From assembly GCA_021613535.1 (NCBI GenBank), contig CP075492.1, positions 11,098,001-11,162,000 of the forward strand: 64,000 bases of DNA. The letters are read 5' to 3'. Shown piece by piece: positions 1 through 10,711 of this stretch. The DNA comes from Adineta vaga. Lineage: Eukaryota; Rotifera. Every line of letters begins with the position of its first letter. Position 1 is the stretch's first letter. A program made the translations under genes and the position numbers. The notes beneath the pieces were generated by a model, which saw only the letters and a list, made by a program, of their open reading frames with translations, was not told where the DNA came from and did not search any database.

Positions 1-1324
1 CAAGGTAACATATTGACAAGATCAAAGTTCTATGGTAAATTTCTTCGAAGAATATTTCATTTGATTTCGATTATCTTTCATAGGAAACAGTCTTTCAGCT
101 ATATTAGATGGAACAGCTCGATTAACTCTACTTAATCGTGGAGAAGATTATATTATTACTATGCCATATGCGAATTGCAAAGGTAAAAATTAATGGTTCA
201 GTTTTGAATAATATGTACATATGTCACAGGTATTCTAATCGGAAGGTTAACAATGGAATTAGGTGGCAAAGTTACAATTATTTGTGAGAAGACTCGTTAT
301 TCTGCTGATATTGAATTTAAATTAAAAGTAACAATAGATTTGTTTTTTATTTTCTACAATTTATATTCTTTTGAAGCCATTCATTGGTGGTCAAGAACTA
401 ACAAATCTTATCGAAGGAAAAATTCGTTTAGAAAACGACGTTCTATATACTTTTTCTGGTCATTGGGATGATGAAATAATACTAACCGATAAAGCTACAA
501 ATGTAAGTTAGATAGATTTTCCATTCAAAATAAAAAAAAATTCTTATAAATTAGGTGAAGAGTACCTTTTGGAAAGTGACATCATCGGTTATTAATTCTC
601 GATTAAAACGATATATTGTACCTCTCGAACAACAACAAGACAATGAATCAGAAAAGTAAGAAATCGGGTTAATAAAAGAACATGTTTATTCCATATAAAT
701 AAAATTCTTCATAGATTATGGCAACGTGTTACATTAGCAATTCGACAAAATGATCAAATTTTCGCTACAAAAGAAAAAACAATTGTTGAAAATGAACAAC
801 GTAAACGAATCAAGGAACGAAAGATAACCGAGTCGAATGGTATCCATGTTTATTTTCGATCGATCAAAATACGAAAGAATGGATATATAATCATATTGAG
901 TAAGAAATAGAATTCTTTCTAAAATCATATTAAAATTCTATTTCAATCTTGTATCCTTAGTACTCATCCATGGGATTCACATAATGATATATCTACATAT
1001 GAAAATAATTTTATTATTCATACACGTACATGTCATCATCGAGATCTATCTATTGCTCGTGATCATTCCTTATTATTTCATAATACATACGAAGAATCAT
1101 CTGAGATTAATCGAACAACTTCATTGAATGAAAATATAGCATTAACGTTAAAAAATATAGAAAAACATCTCAGACGTACAAATGAACGAATCGATTTTCA
1201 TGAACAACATATTCATCAGCTACAAAGTCAACAATCAGTATCTTATTATCTTTCATCATCTTATTTTCTTCATTTTATTCTTATCATTCTTGTTGCAATT
1301 ATTTTAAAATATTTCTTTCATTAA
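1..1324 (+). CDS. OSBPL8: Oxysterol-binding-protein-related protein, ORP5/ORP8 type (3' part, frameshifted)
   Basis: This is the C-terminal part of an ORP that moves lipids (phosphatidylserine/PI4P in the family) at ER-plasma-membrane contacts. Exons read: 1-4, 84-182, 230-327, 377-502, 555-655, 715-899 and 961-1324; the 5' end lies outside the window. The translation shows the ORD signatures MPYANCKG, MELGGKVTI, the SGHWDDEI motif and ESEKLWQRV, then the post-ORD helix and THPWD. It ends in a coiled coil (near 1124-1230) and a C-terminal hydrophobic anchor (YFLHFILIILVAIILKYFF), the tail-anchor that separates ORP5/8 from other ORPs. The exon at 715-899 changes frame at about 819-823: ENEQRKRIKERK is in one frame and DNRVEWYPCLFS in the next, so one A appears to be missing. 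Family assignment is firm; whether the copy is functional depends on that base. Confidence 0.88.
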
Positions 1325-1804
1325 ATATCTCCTCGGTAGCTTTTTAATTATTGTCAATTTGTTTTGTCTAAATAGGAATAAAATACAATTTTGTGATAAG
1401 ATATTTATCATAAGGAAACATAAAGCAAAATGATTGAGAATTTAGAAATGTATGTTCATTTCGCCCTCGCTGACACTTACACAATAAAAAGCGAGATTTG
1501 TTCTGTCTTTTGTTTAATTTTAAATACTTCATCATTCAAATATCCAGTGGTAATAGACATATACTATAACTTCTGTATGTTTAATAAAAGAACGGTTAAG
1601 TGCAATTGTTTCCCTATTATTTTGTGCATATTAAAGAGAGACGTAAAACTGCAACACAGTTGATTATGTTTTATCATATTTGCAAGACTTTCTCTCAAGT
1701 TTTATTCTTCTTTTTGCAATCAATCGAAAACGTGCATATCGTTAAAAGTTATTCATCGGTTGTTTTTTATTATCAATTGTTTCGATATAAATGAGAATAA
1801 AACA
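1325..1804. other. Intergenic stretch between convergent genes
   Basis: Holds the 3' ends of the ORP gene (+) and the deacetylase-like gene (-). An AATAAA-type signal lies near 1377 (GGAATAAAATAC) for the plus-strand gene. The short open frames here have no coding character, and nothing else was seen. Confidence 0.5.
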
Positions 1805-3282
1805 TCACTTTGTAGCAAAATATTTGTCATAAATCAGAACGCATAAAATCAAGACAATCGATATCCATAAAGCATGAAAAGCAATACTACTACGAAACAA
1901 TTTTTCTGCTTGACGATCGATGTATTCCGTACCAGTCGTATTAGTTCCATTATTAGACTTCAAATGTTGCGCATTCATATTCTGTTTTTCTTGTTCAGTT
2001 GAATCTGTATCGATATTTGAACAATCAGCATCATATTCATAAGTTTTATCACTACAAGTAAAAGGCCAAAAATCTTTGAGTTCATTCAATGGTCGTGGAT
2101 ATTTCAACCATTCGAGAGCTTTTTCCATGGAAACAAAATAAACATATCGATGGTCTGGACTAGTCAATAGATGTTCAATAAAACGAACAAGTGCTTGAAG
2201 ACGAATTTTTTTGTTTTGAGCAAGCCAAGAAAGATCTAATTGAATAACAAATGGTGATCGACGACCAATAGCTAATGATGAATGACGTTCAAAATTATAT
2301 ATAAGAAAATTATAATAAATATCAGCTGTATGTGGTTGATCCGTTGGTAAACATGATGGATCAGATAAGATACGACAAGATGTATTAGCTAAAATGATTA
2401 AATAATGAACATATGAGGTTTTGTTTTACAAACTTCAAAGATCCATGTTTACCCTTTGGATAAGTCCATTCGTGTAATGGAAATTGCCAAAGTGCTTCGA
2501 ATGGTTTCGTCCATTCGTGGCAATTAACACATTTTTTATGATCAAATGGATAATCAAGCGTAAATGGCCATATGAAATTATTAGATTTAAATAGCATCGA
2601 TGAATCATAATGAAAATGAAATTTTTGTAAATATTCGAAATGTTGATTTTGATCAATTTGTAAATGTGGTACACGAAAGCCTTTGATATGTGACGAATGA
2701 ATTTGTGCTTTATTAACAATATTAATACGTTGATCTTTGATTTCATGTTGCCAATCTTTACTAGTCCATCGACGCCAATAATTTTCATTATAACAATTAG
2801 TTAATGGACATCTTGAAGAGCAAAAAAATGCTAAGATTTTTGAAAAATTGAAATATGAAAGATTATCTTACTTATTACTTAATGTAGTCATTGCTATTTC
2901 ATGATGATTATCAAACAGACGTTGAACTAAACAATATTCTGTATGAATATCATGGATAAAAAATGTTGATGAAATTGGACATTTATTTGGATTTTGATGA
3001 GATGAATGAAAAATTGATCGAATTGAATCCAAAATATTTGTATTTAAATTGCCGACAAAAGTTAGTAAAACCTTTAAAATAAAGTCTTATTAGACCGATA
3101 CACATTGATAAAAATCAAACACTTACAAATTGTGGTAGATCAATGACATCGAATGATGTTGGATTACCATTATTCGTAGGACATTGACAGCTTGGTAAGA
3201 GACAATTGTCTTTTGTACAAGTTTGATTCTGACAAGAAATAAATGAAAATGTTAAAAAGCCTAAAAGTTGAAGTAATAACAT
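1805..3282 (-). CDS. Chitin-deacetylase-like protein (CE4 fold), membrane-anchored, probably inactive
   Basis: Exons 3127-3282, 2872-3071, 2453-2811 and 1805-2388 encode 432 residues. They begin with a signal peptide (MLLLQLLGFLTFSFISC), then a short Cys-containing stretch (TCTKDNCLLPSCQCP) like that before the catalytic domain of arthropod chitin deacetylases. The CE4 landmarks are recognisable: DLPQFVLLTF, CPISSTFFIHD, HHEIAM, FRVPHLQID, DSSM, WPFTLDY, ALWQFPL and ALEWLKYP. The key residues are absent: the family's TFDD is TFVG, and the two metal-binding His of the HSxxH motif are Thr and Asn. The Arg-x-Pro motif and DSSM remain. After a Cys-rich, Asn/Thr-rich stalk, one hydrophobic helix (ALWISIVLILCVLIY) ends the protein, so it is probably a type I surface protein. 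A glycan-binding rather than deacetylating role is inference. Confidence 0.82.
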
Positions 3283-3354
3283 CTAAAAGAGATTGATTTA
3301 AATAAATTCTTTGTCTATTTTTTTTTCTCGAGATACAAATGATGCGTCATTATT

Positions 3355-3380
3355 TATACATATATATATATATATATGTA
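3355..3380. repeat. (TA)n microsatellite
   Basis: A run of about ten alternating TA units between the deacetylase-like gene start and the 5S gene. No further function is visible. Confidence 0.8.
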
Positions 3381-3479
3381 TCGATCGTACGTCAAATGAA
3401 AATGGAAAATGATGCTATGAAACGTGTTATATGTAACGTAAATAGTGAAGTTCTATATCACGTTAAAATAGGAATTAAA

Positions 3480-3494
3480 AAATAATAATAAAAA
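3480..3494 (-). terminator. RNA polymerase III T-tract after 5S
   Basis: On the transcribed strand the 5S 3' end is followed directly by TTTTT, ATTATTATT and a second T-run, the usual pol III stop signal. Two T-runs in tandem suggest a main and a backup terminator. Confidence 0.75.
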
Positions 3495-3612
3495 GCTTAC
3501 GACACTCGGTATTCCCAGGCGGTCACCCATCCAAGTACTAACCGAGCCCGACGTTGCTTAACTTCAGTGATCGGACGAGAACTGGTGTATTCAACGTGGT
3601 ATGGCCGTAAGC
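3494..3612 (-). rRNA. 5S ribosomal RNA
   Basis: The reverse complement of this 119-nt stretch is a complete eukaryotic 5S rRNA. It starts GCTTACGGCCATACCAC and contains the internal promoter elements (GAAGTTAAGCAACGTCGGGC and TGGATGGGTGACCGCCTGGG). It ends GAATACCGAGTGTCGTAAGC, and the first and last seven bases pair as the closing stem (GCTTACG/CGTAAGC). It is a single copy between protein-coding genes rather than part of a visible tandem array. The intact boxes and stem argue against a pseudogene. Confidence 0.95.
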
Positions 3613-3948
3613 ATACAACACTATTTTATCACTCGATCTTATGATCTTCTATCCTTTCCGAATTTATAACGATCAATTCATTGCAAGTCAAACAATTTCC
3701 CTAATTAGTTTTGATTTGTTAAATTATTCTATTATTAATAATGAAAATATTTCAATGTTCTGTTTGTTCGTTACTTATTGACATCTGTAGGTTGAGAACT
3801 CTCATGTTTCATGTTTATCTCATCAGTAAACATAAAGAGAACAATCATCTTCATCCATTGATAAGAGGAAGAAAAAACAAAGCGAAGGTTATTATAATAA
3901 AATATTGCTAAAAAAACTCGTCATACTAATCTTTTTAAAATTTTCGCG
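3613..3948. other. Upstream region of the ART-TPR gene
   Basis: Lies between the divergently transcribed 5S gene and the ART-TPR start codon. It is AT-rich, with no clear coding signal and no motif I can name. Confidence 0.4.
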
Positions 3949-6627
3949 ATGATTCAAACTACAACAACATCTGATCATTTCGAGAACGTTGATCTTACAC
4001 AAACATCGAATTTTTCAACAAATAATATTACGAGTCAAAAGATGGAAAACATTCTTCTGATCTGGTTAGACAACACCGTCAATGAACAAAATGATGAATT
4101 TTCCAAGATAATTTCTCAGCTACGATCTATTGTTAACAATATCAATACATTTAAAGATGTTGAACAATGCATTGGATTTATGAAATCTCTTACACAAACA
4201 AACGTAGTAATGATCATTTCGAATTCAATGGTTCAACAGATCATTTCGCAAATACACACGATGAATCAAGTAGATTCCATTCTTATTTTTTCTGATAATA
4301 TCAAACAAGATCATCGATGGGTGAAAGATTGGCCCAAAATCAGAGGTCTTTTTTCAGATATCTTACCCATTTGTGAAGCTCTCAAACAAGTTGTTCAACT
4401 CTGTGAACAGAATGCTATGCCCATGAGTTTCATGACATTAAGCACGGATGTTGAATATATTGATCGATGTTATATGTATACACGAATTCTTAAAGAAATA
4501 TTTCTAACAATCAACTTCGAAGAAAAACATATTAAAGAATTTATCGACTATTGTCGAGATATTTTTGCTGGTAATGATTTTGTATTAAATAATGTTCTTA
4601 AATTAGAACAAATGTATCATGATAAAATGCCTATTTGGTGGTATAATAACGAGAAATTATTAAGTTCCATGCTCAATTTTTCTATACGATCGATGAATAT
4701 AGATGTTATGATACGAATGGGTTTCTTTATTCGCGATCTTCATCAGCATATTACACAATTGCATTTGGAACAATTTGGTGGGCAACATGCGAATGAAACT
4801 CTTCTAGTACATCGTGGACAAGGATTATCGATGGAAAATTTTGAACGACTGATGAAAAATAAAGGTGGATTAATTTCATTTAATAGTTTCTTATCTACTA
4901 GTAAGAGTCGATCAGTTTCACTAGGCTTTGCACTACAAATGGTACGAAATCTTGATCTAGTAGGAATTCTCTTCACTATGAAAATTGATCTGTCTAAATC
5001 GACAGTTCCATTTGCTTCGATTACTGATATCAGTTACGCACAAAAACAAGATGAAATTCTATTCTCAATGCATACTATCTTTCGTATTGATGAAATCAAA
5101 TCGATGAATGAAAATAATCGTCTCTATGAAGTAATTTTAACACTTCTTAGTAATGATGATAAACAATTAGAAGTACTCAACGAACCAATTCGTCAAGAAA
5201 TTTCTGCAAATGTAACGGGATGGCATAAATTGGGTTCAACACTAGTTAAAATGGGTGAATTCAAGAAAGCTCAAGAAATTTATGAAGTTTTACTCTCTGA
5301 AACAATTGATGAAAATGAAAAAGCATCTATTTATCATCAATTAGGATTTATCAAAGATGATCAAAAATTATACGAAGAAGCAATAATATATTATGAAAAA
5401 GCAATTGAAATGAAGGAAAAATCTCAACCTATCAACCATCTGAGTCTTGCTAATACTTATAATTGCATTAGTCGTGTATATTATAATATGAGTGTTTATT
5501 CTAAAGCACTTTCATTTCATGAAAAAAGTCTTCAAAGTCGATTACAAATTCTTCCTTCCAATCATCTTGATATCAGTAATACATATAATGATATTGGTCT
5601 AGTCTATTATAAGATGCATGATTATCCGAAAGCACTTCTTTATCTCGAGAAAACTCTTGAAATTCAACAGCAATTACTTCCTGACAATCATCCTGATCTA
5701 GCTTATTATTATAATAATATTGGTGAAATATATCGCAAGATAGGTGAGCATGCAAAAGGAGTTTCTTTTCATGAAAAAGCTATCAAAATTCGACAACAAA
5801 TATTACCACCAAATCATCCGGATATTAGTATGTCCTATAATAATATGGGTATGATGTATTATGACATTGGAGATTATTCGAATGCAGTTGTATTCTTTGA
5901 AAAATCATTATCTAGTCGACAGCAAACCTATTCTGAAAATCATCTTCACTTAGCTTATTCGTATAATAATCTTGGTGCATCGTATTTGGGCATACGTGAT
6001 AATGCAAAAGCACTTCTATGCTATGAAAAAGCACTTGAAATCCGACAACAATTACTTCCTTCCACTCATCTTGATCTTTGTTCATCTTACAATAATCTTG
6101 GGGTAATATATTACAATATGGGTAATTATGAAAAGGCACTTCACTGTTATGAAAAAGCATTAGAAATACGAGAACAAATACTTCCTCCCCTTCATCTTGA
6201 TTTAGCTCAGTCACATAGTAACATGGGTGGCGCTTGTTGTGGCATGGATGATTATGTCAAAGCACTTCGTTGTTATGAAAAAGCATTAGAAATACGAGAA
6301 CAATTACTTTCTCCCCTTCATCTTGATTTAGCTCTGTCACATAATAACATTGGTGCTGCTTTTTGTGGCATGGGCGATTATACCAAAGCACTTTCATTGC
6401 ATAAAAAAGCACTCGAAATTCGACAGCAAATACTTCCGCCGAATCATGCTGAGTTTTCGATATCATTTAATAATATTGGTATGGTATATTATAAAATGGG
6501 TGATTATTCGAAAGCGTTTGCATGTTGTCAACGCGCAGTCGAAATTGGACAACGTTCATTATCATCAAATCACCCTGATCTACTGACCAATATAGAAAAT
6601 CTTGAATATATTAAACAGAATATGTAA
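3949..6627 (+). CDS. ADP-ribosyltransferase (ART) domain fused to 11 kinesin-light-chain-type TPRs
   Basis: A single-exon gene of 892 residues. Residues about 25-200 form a conserved N-terminal region of unknown fold. Residues about 225-400 match the arginine-type NAD ADP-ribosyltransferase fold: VHRG with R289, FNSFLSTS with the STS at 316-318, and the third motif KQDEILF at 366-371. Residues about 420-885 hold 11 TPRs with a 42-residue period and the consensus YNNIGxxYYxMGDYxKALxxYEKALEIRQQxLPxxHxDL, typical of kinesin light chain or NB-ARC-associated TPRs. In the active-site loop the usual E-x-E is Q367-D368-E369, so the first Glu is Gln. The family would modify a protein with ADP-ribose and use the TPRs to hold partners; the substrate is unknown. 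The start was chosen as the first ATG of the long frame. A decayed paralogue lies at 60555-61620. Confidence 0.85.
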   Translation: MIQTTTTSDHFENVDLTQTSNFSTNNITSQKMENILLIWLDNTVNEQNDEFSKIISQLRSIVNNINTFKDVEQCIGFMKSLTQTNVVMIISNSMVQQIISQIHTMNQVDSILIFSDNIKQDHRWVKDWPKIRGLFSDILPICEALKQVVQLCEQNAMPMSFMTLSTDVEYIDRCYMYTRILKEIFLTINFEEKHIKEFIDYCRDIFAGNDFVLNNVLKLEQMYHDKMPIWWYNNEKLLSSMLNFSIRSMNIDVMIRMGFFIRDLHQHITQLHLEQFGGQHANETLLVHRGQGLSMENFERLMKNKGGLISFNSFLSTSKSRSVSLGFALQMVRNLDLVGILFTMKIDLSKSTVPFASITDISYAQKQDEILFSMHTIFRIDEIKSMNENNRLYEVILTLLSNDDKQLEVLNEPIRQEISANVTGWHKLGSTLVKMGEFKKAQEIYEVLLSETIDENEKASIYHQLGFIKDDQKLYEEAIIYYEKAIEMKEKSQPINHLSLANTYNCISRVYYNMSVYSKALSFHEKSLQSRLQILPSNHLDISNTYNDIGLVYYKMHDYPKALLYLEKTLEIQQQLLPDNHPDLAYYYNNIGEIYRKIGEHAKGVSFHEKAIKIRQQILPPNHPDISMSYNNMGMMYYDIGDYSNAVVFFEKSLSSRQQTYSENHLHLAYSYNNLGASYLGIRDNAKALLCYEKALEIRQQLLPSTHLDLCSSYNNLGVIYYNMGNYEKALHCYEKALEIREQILPPLHLDLAQSHSNMGGACCGMDDYVKALRCYEKALEIREQLLSPLHLDLALSHNNIGAAFCGMGDYTKALSLHKKALEIRQQILPPNHAEFSISFNNIGMVYYKMGDYSKAFACCQRAVEIGQRSLSSNHPDLLTNIENLEYIKQNM

Positions 6628-6873
6628 TCTCTATTTGTTTTTGCTCGAAAAAAAATAAAGTTAAATTCTCTCTAAAGAAATTTGTATCATGATGAACACA
6701 ACAAAAGACATAGATGTCCTTCTTTGTTGAGCGAATGCAACGCAAGATTCTGATTGGTAGAATACTGACATGTAATTTCTTTTGCTGCATATGTATGGAT
6801 AAATATATGAAGGAGAATTGAATGAATTGATCATTCTTTATTTCCATTTTTAATCGAATCGTTTTCATCAACA

Positions 6874-8975
6874 ATGGGCAAGAAGCAACATCAACAAGAT
6901 AAACTCTATCTCACCACTACTGTAAATCGGTTGTTTGCTTTAGATTCTTTTAATTTTTATATTTATTTTCTCTAGGAATGGAAAAATTCTTTTGGTGGTT
7001 ATAAAGGTACTACAAAAGTAAATGGCGATTTTCGTCGTTTACCATTCAATTGTTGTAGTATCTCATTTCAACCTGTTGAAAATCCTTATTGTACACCTGA
7101 TGGTATCATTTTTGAACTTGCTTCAATAGTTCCATTTCTAAAAAAATTCGGTAAGAAACCAAATGAAACTTTGTTTTCACTGAAATTGACTTCTTCTTCG
7201 TAGGTCGTAATCCTGTCACTGGTGAAAAACTTGAAGCAAAAAATTTATTTAAATTAAATTTTCATAAAAATACAAAAGATGAAATTCATTGTCCAATAAC
7301 TTTTAAAGTTATGACAGAAAGTTCACATATTGTTGCTATACGACCATCAGGTAATGTCTACAGTTATGATGCAATTGATCGTTTAAATATCAAAACGAAT
7401 ACATTTACTGATTTATTAACAAATGAACCATTTAAACGTGAAGATATAATAACCATACAAGATCCCAAAAAATTAGACAAATTTAATATTCAAGCATTTG
7501 CACATTTAAAAAATGATTGGAAATTAGATGATGAAGATGAAAAAGCACGTCGCACAGATCCAAATTATTATTTAAAATATATCAATAATGAAACAGCTGC
7601 AACATTGGAACAAATTAAAAGTGCACGATCGAAAGAATTTCAAGAAAAATCTGAATCAAGTATCTATTCAAATAAACAAGTTAAATCTAATCAACAACAA
7701 TTAGATCAAACTAATATGGCAACATATTCAACTGGACGTTTAGCTGCATCGTTTACATCAACATCAATGGATCCAGTCACAGTTATGGAAGCAGCTACAC
7801 GTGATGAAAATGAAGTTCGTTATTCAAGAATTCGAAATGGTAAAAAGAAAGGTTATGTTCGATTAGTTACCAATTTAGGTGTAATTAATATTGAATTGGA
7901 TTGTGATTTATGTCCACAAACATGTGACAATTTTATTAAACATTGTGCAGATAAATATTATGTTGGAACAAAATTTCATCGATCAATTAAAAATTTTATT
8001 GTAAGTGTAAATTCGATTAATTCAGTTTAGCAGATGTTTTAATATCGATATTTTAGATTCAAGGTGGTGATCCGACAGGAACAGGTTTTGGTGGAAAATC
8101 TATCTGGAATAAACCATTTCGTGATGAATGCAATTCAAAATTACAACATACGGGAAGAGGAATGTTAAGCATGGCAAATTCAGGTCCAAATACAAATAAA
8201 TCTCAATTGTAAGTTTTAAATCAGTTTACTAATTACTTTCAATATTTCCTTGATTGATTTTAGTTTCTTCACTTACCGGTCGTGTAAATCATTGAATGGA
8301 AAACATACAGTATTCGGAAAGTGAGGCAAAGAAAAGTCTTTTTTTTCTTTGAGAATTTTATCTGTTTTATTTTGCATAGAATTGTTGGTGGTATTGAAAC
8401 ACTTAGTGCAATGGAAGCAATTCCAACAGGTGAAAAAGATCGACCACAAGTAAGATAAATTTGTATAGAAGGTTAAATTATTGATTGTCAAACCTTTTTT
8501 TTTCATTATAGAGTGATATTGTTGTTGAAGATACAGTTGTATTTGTTAATCCATATGATGAAGTTGATGACGAAGTAAGAACTCTTTTCTTCGATGAATA
8601 GATTTGTTAAGAATGAAATTGTAGTTAAAAGCCGAACGTGAACGTCAAGTTAAACGTGATGCAGATGAAGAAAAATTCAATGGAACAGTACGTTCAGCTA
8701 AATCAGCAACAACAACGAAATCTTCGACGGCCATAGATACATCATCAAATCAAGTATTTCGATCAGGAGTTGGGAAGTATATCTCCAATCAAGTTTAGTA
8801 AGTTTCTTTTCTTTGCCATTTAACTATTCATAATCACGTTTTTGCATTATTATCTAGTTCAAGTGCTAAACAAGCAGCACCAGCTACCGATGAAGATAAT
8901 GAATATATTCAAAAGAAAAAACGTAAATTAGCAGCGACCAGTTCAGGTGGAACATTGAATTTCAGTCAATGGTGA
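6874..8975 (+). CDS. PPIL2: PPIL2-like U-box/cyclophilin protein
   Basis: Nine exons (6874-6921, 6976-7150, 7204-8000, 8057-8208, 8264-8320, 8380-8449, 8512-8574, 8625-8797, 8858-8975) give 550 residues in one frame. The N-terminus ([18 protein letters not shown], then FGGYKG) and the U-box part ([21 protein letters not shown]) match PPIL2/Cyp60, a nuclear spliceosome-associated E3-like protein. The cyclophilin domain runs from about residue 285 to 450, with [23 protein letters not shown]334, F339 and Q342 correspond to the CypA Arg55/Phe60/Gln63 set. [19 protein letters not shown] lacks the CypA tryptophan, as in other PPIL2 proteins. A Lys/Arg-rich tail (KKKRK) could be a nuclear signal. 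No defects were seen. Confidence 0.93.
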
Positions 8976-9160
8976 TTCAACTTTGTTATCTTTCTCGTGT
9001 GTGTGTGTGTATGTGTTGTATTGTAATTAAAACACGTGTTTTCTGTCATGGTTTTTGAATATAAGACGTTCGGCGATATATGTTTGCGACTTGAATCTAT
9101 TTTCATCTATCTACAATTTATTTCAGAGTTGTATAAACTATTTATTTATTTCTTATTATC

Positions 9161-9594
9161 ATGGCTAATATTGCCAATAATTTACAGGTATCAATTTATT
9201 TCCTTCTTTTACAATATTGTACATCTCTACTTTTTGTTAGAAAATCCTTCGACAACATATGCCAATGATTCAATTTCGATACGGTGCAAATCGATCAGGT
9301 AAGAATTGCTATGAAAAAAAATGTTTGTATGAATGTGTAAAATAGGTTCAGCTACTCATGCATTGAAGGAACATAAAAGCGACTCAAATACAGTGAAATC
9401 TGTTGGTGCTATATCACAAACTAAAGCCGTTGAACATACGGATACATTTGAATTTTCTGAAACACCAACAAAATATCGACGACGTCAATTAACACAAGAA
9501 GAAATTGATCTTATAGCGGTAAATAACTTATCTTTCTTATCAATTGTCTCAGATTAAATGTATTATTTCTTTCTAGATTGGTGGATCTATTTAA
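9161..9594 (+). CDS. MRPS36: KGD4/MRPS36-like subunit of 2-oxoglutarate dehydrogenase
   Basis: Four exons (9161-9187, 9241-9298, 9346-9518, 9577-9594) make 91 residues. The N-terminal block RQHMPMIQFRYGANRS matches the HTPLIRFPxR motif of KGD4/MRPS36. The C-terminal block PTKYRRRQLTQEEIDLIAIG matches the PxKYRRKLVSQEEMEFIxxGG end that recruits E3 to the E2 core of the mitochondrial 2-oxoglutarate dehydrogenase complex. The middle is poorly conserved, as in the family. It follows PPIL2 on the same strand after 185 bp. A pyrimidine-rich acceptor-like site (ATTTATTTCAG, ending at 9126) sits 34 bases before the ATG, which would suit an outron or trans-splice site. Small size lowers certainty slightly. 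Confidence 0.8.
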
Positions 9595-9718
9595 TTCTAA
9601 TTCCTTTTAGATATTTTATATATTCCTTAGTCACGAGACAATCCTAAATAATTCTAATTATATTAACATATTTATTCTGTTTTCCTTTGCAAAATAAATA
9701 AAATCGAAACAGACACTT

Positions 9719-10711
9719 TTATCGCAAATGTGATCGACGTTTTCCATTACGTTTATCTTTGGAATCAGAAGGAAAAACTTTAAATGCACTTTGTAAACAT
9801 TCGGCTGGTTTCCATTTGTCTAATTGTCGAACTTCGTCAATTGAATCGTCATATTCACGTTTACGTTGTTTCTCTGCAAATTCTTCCTCGTCAATAACAT
9901 GAATCGTTTCACGTTTCATTGGTATAAAAGTTCTTTCGAATTCATCAAGATTTCTGTCGTATCCAAAGTTGATCGAAGGCAATGTTGAGCCAAGTTTATG
10001 AAAATCTGGTTCGTATTCGACACGACGATAACTTTTATCACCATCGGATCTTTTCGGAATACCATTACGCGAATTATAGACTTTTCGTTTATGTCCAATT
10101 TGTGTCATATGTACGTCTTCATCACCTAAATCTTCGATTGAACGAAGATGAATATCAGCAAAAAGATTCCTTTTCGATGGACGGTGATCAGATGATTCAT
10201 CAGTGAAATAGATCCATTCATTCGATGAACGTTGCCAATTTTGAGGAAATGAACGAACAAAATGTAGATTTTGTTCAATTACAGCAACGGGTAATGTCGG
10301 ACGGGCATCTGGATTACGCGGAGATTTTATATAACGTAAACGAGAATGCCAATCAGGTCCGATACTGTCAATAAAAAAAGATAGAAAAAAGATGATGATT
10401 CTTGATATGTATGAATAGTTTTGATATTACTCTGAATATTCTGGTTCGATAAATTGTCCATGTGGACGCCATTTTTCATCTTGTAATGGTGGAGGTGGAA
10501 CATGAGCACGGCCTCGAGGTTTAAAAACAGATTCACTATATGAAAAACGATGTTTTTCTGGATAATGTCGTCGATCCAATCCTAAATAATATCCACATTA
10601 CGAGAAAACACAATTCAAAGTATTCTTTCAACAGAAAATATTCATACCATGATAACCAGGTTTTTCTACATCATAATGAAGATGTAATGTTGCTGCATTT
10701 GTATGAAACAT
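9719..10711 (-). CDS. Unrecognised conserved-looking protein, 286 aa
   Basis: Exons 10648-10711, 10431-10581 and 9719-10364 join in one frame to 286 residues with good splice sites. I do not recognise the family. The protein is rich in Arg, Asp, Pro and aromatic residues, without signal peptide or membrane segment. It has short motifs such as EKPGYHGLDRRHYPEKHRF, PDWHSRLRYIKSPRNPD and a basic C-terminus (KRNGKRRSHLR). The pattern of YPEKHRF and PDWHxRLR blocks resembles ciliary microtubule-inner proteins, but that is only an impression. It converges with the KGD4-like gene; its stop lies 124 bases from the stop of that gene, with AATAAA signals for both in between. Confidence 0.72.

Noticed and set aside
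3494-3612. 5S sequence as the head of a 5S-derived SINE
   Set aside because: Ends cleanly in a T-tract with no attached tail, A-rich end or target-site duplication that I can see.
4743-6466. Antisense open frames within the ART-TPR gene
   Set aside because: Shadows of a long, well-supported coding frame with clear TPR periodicity.
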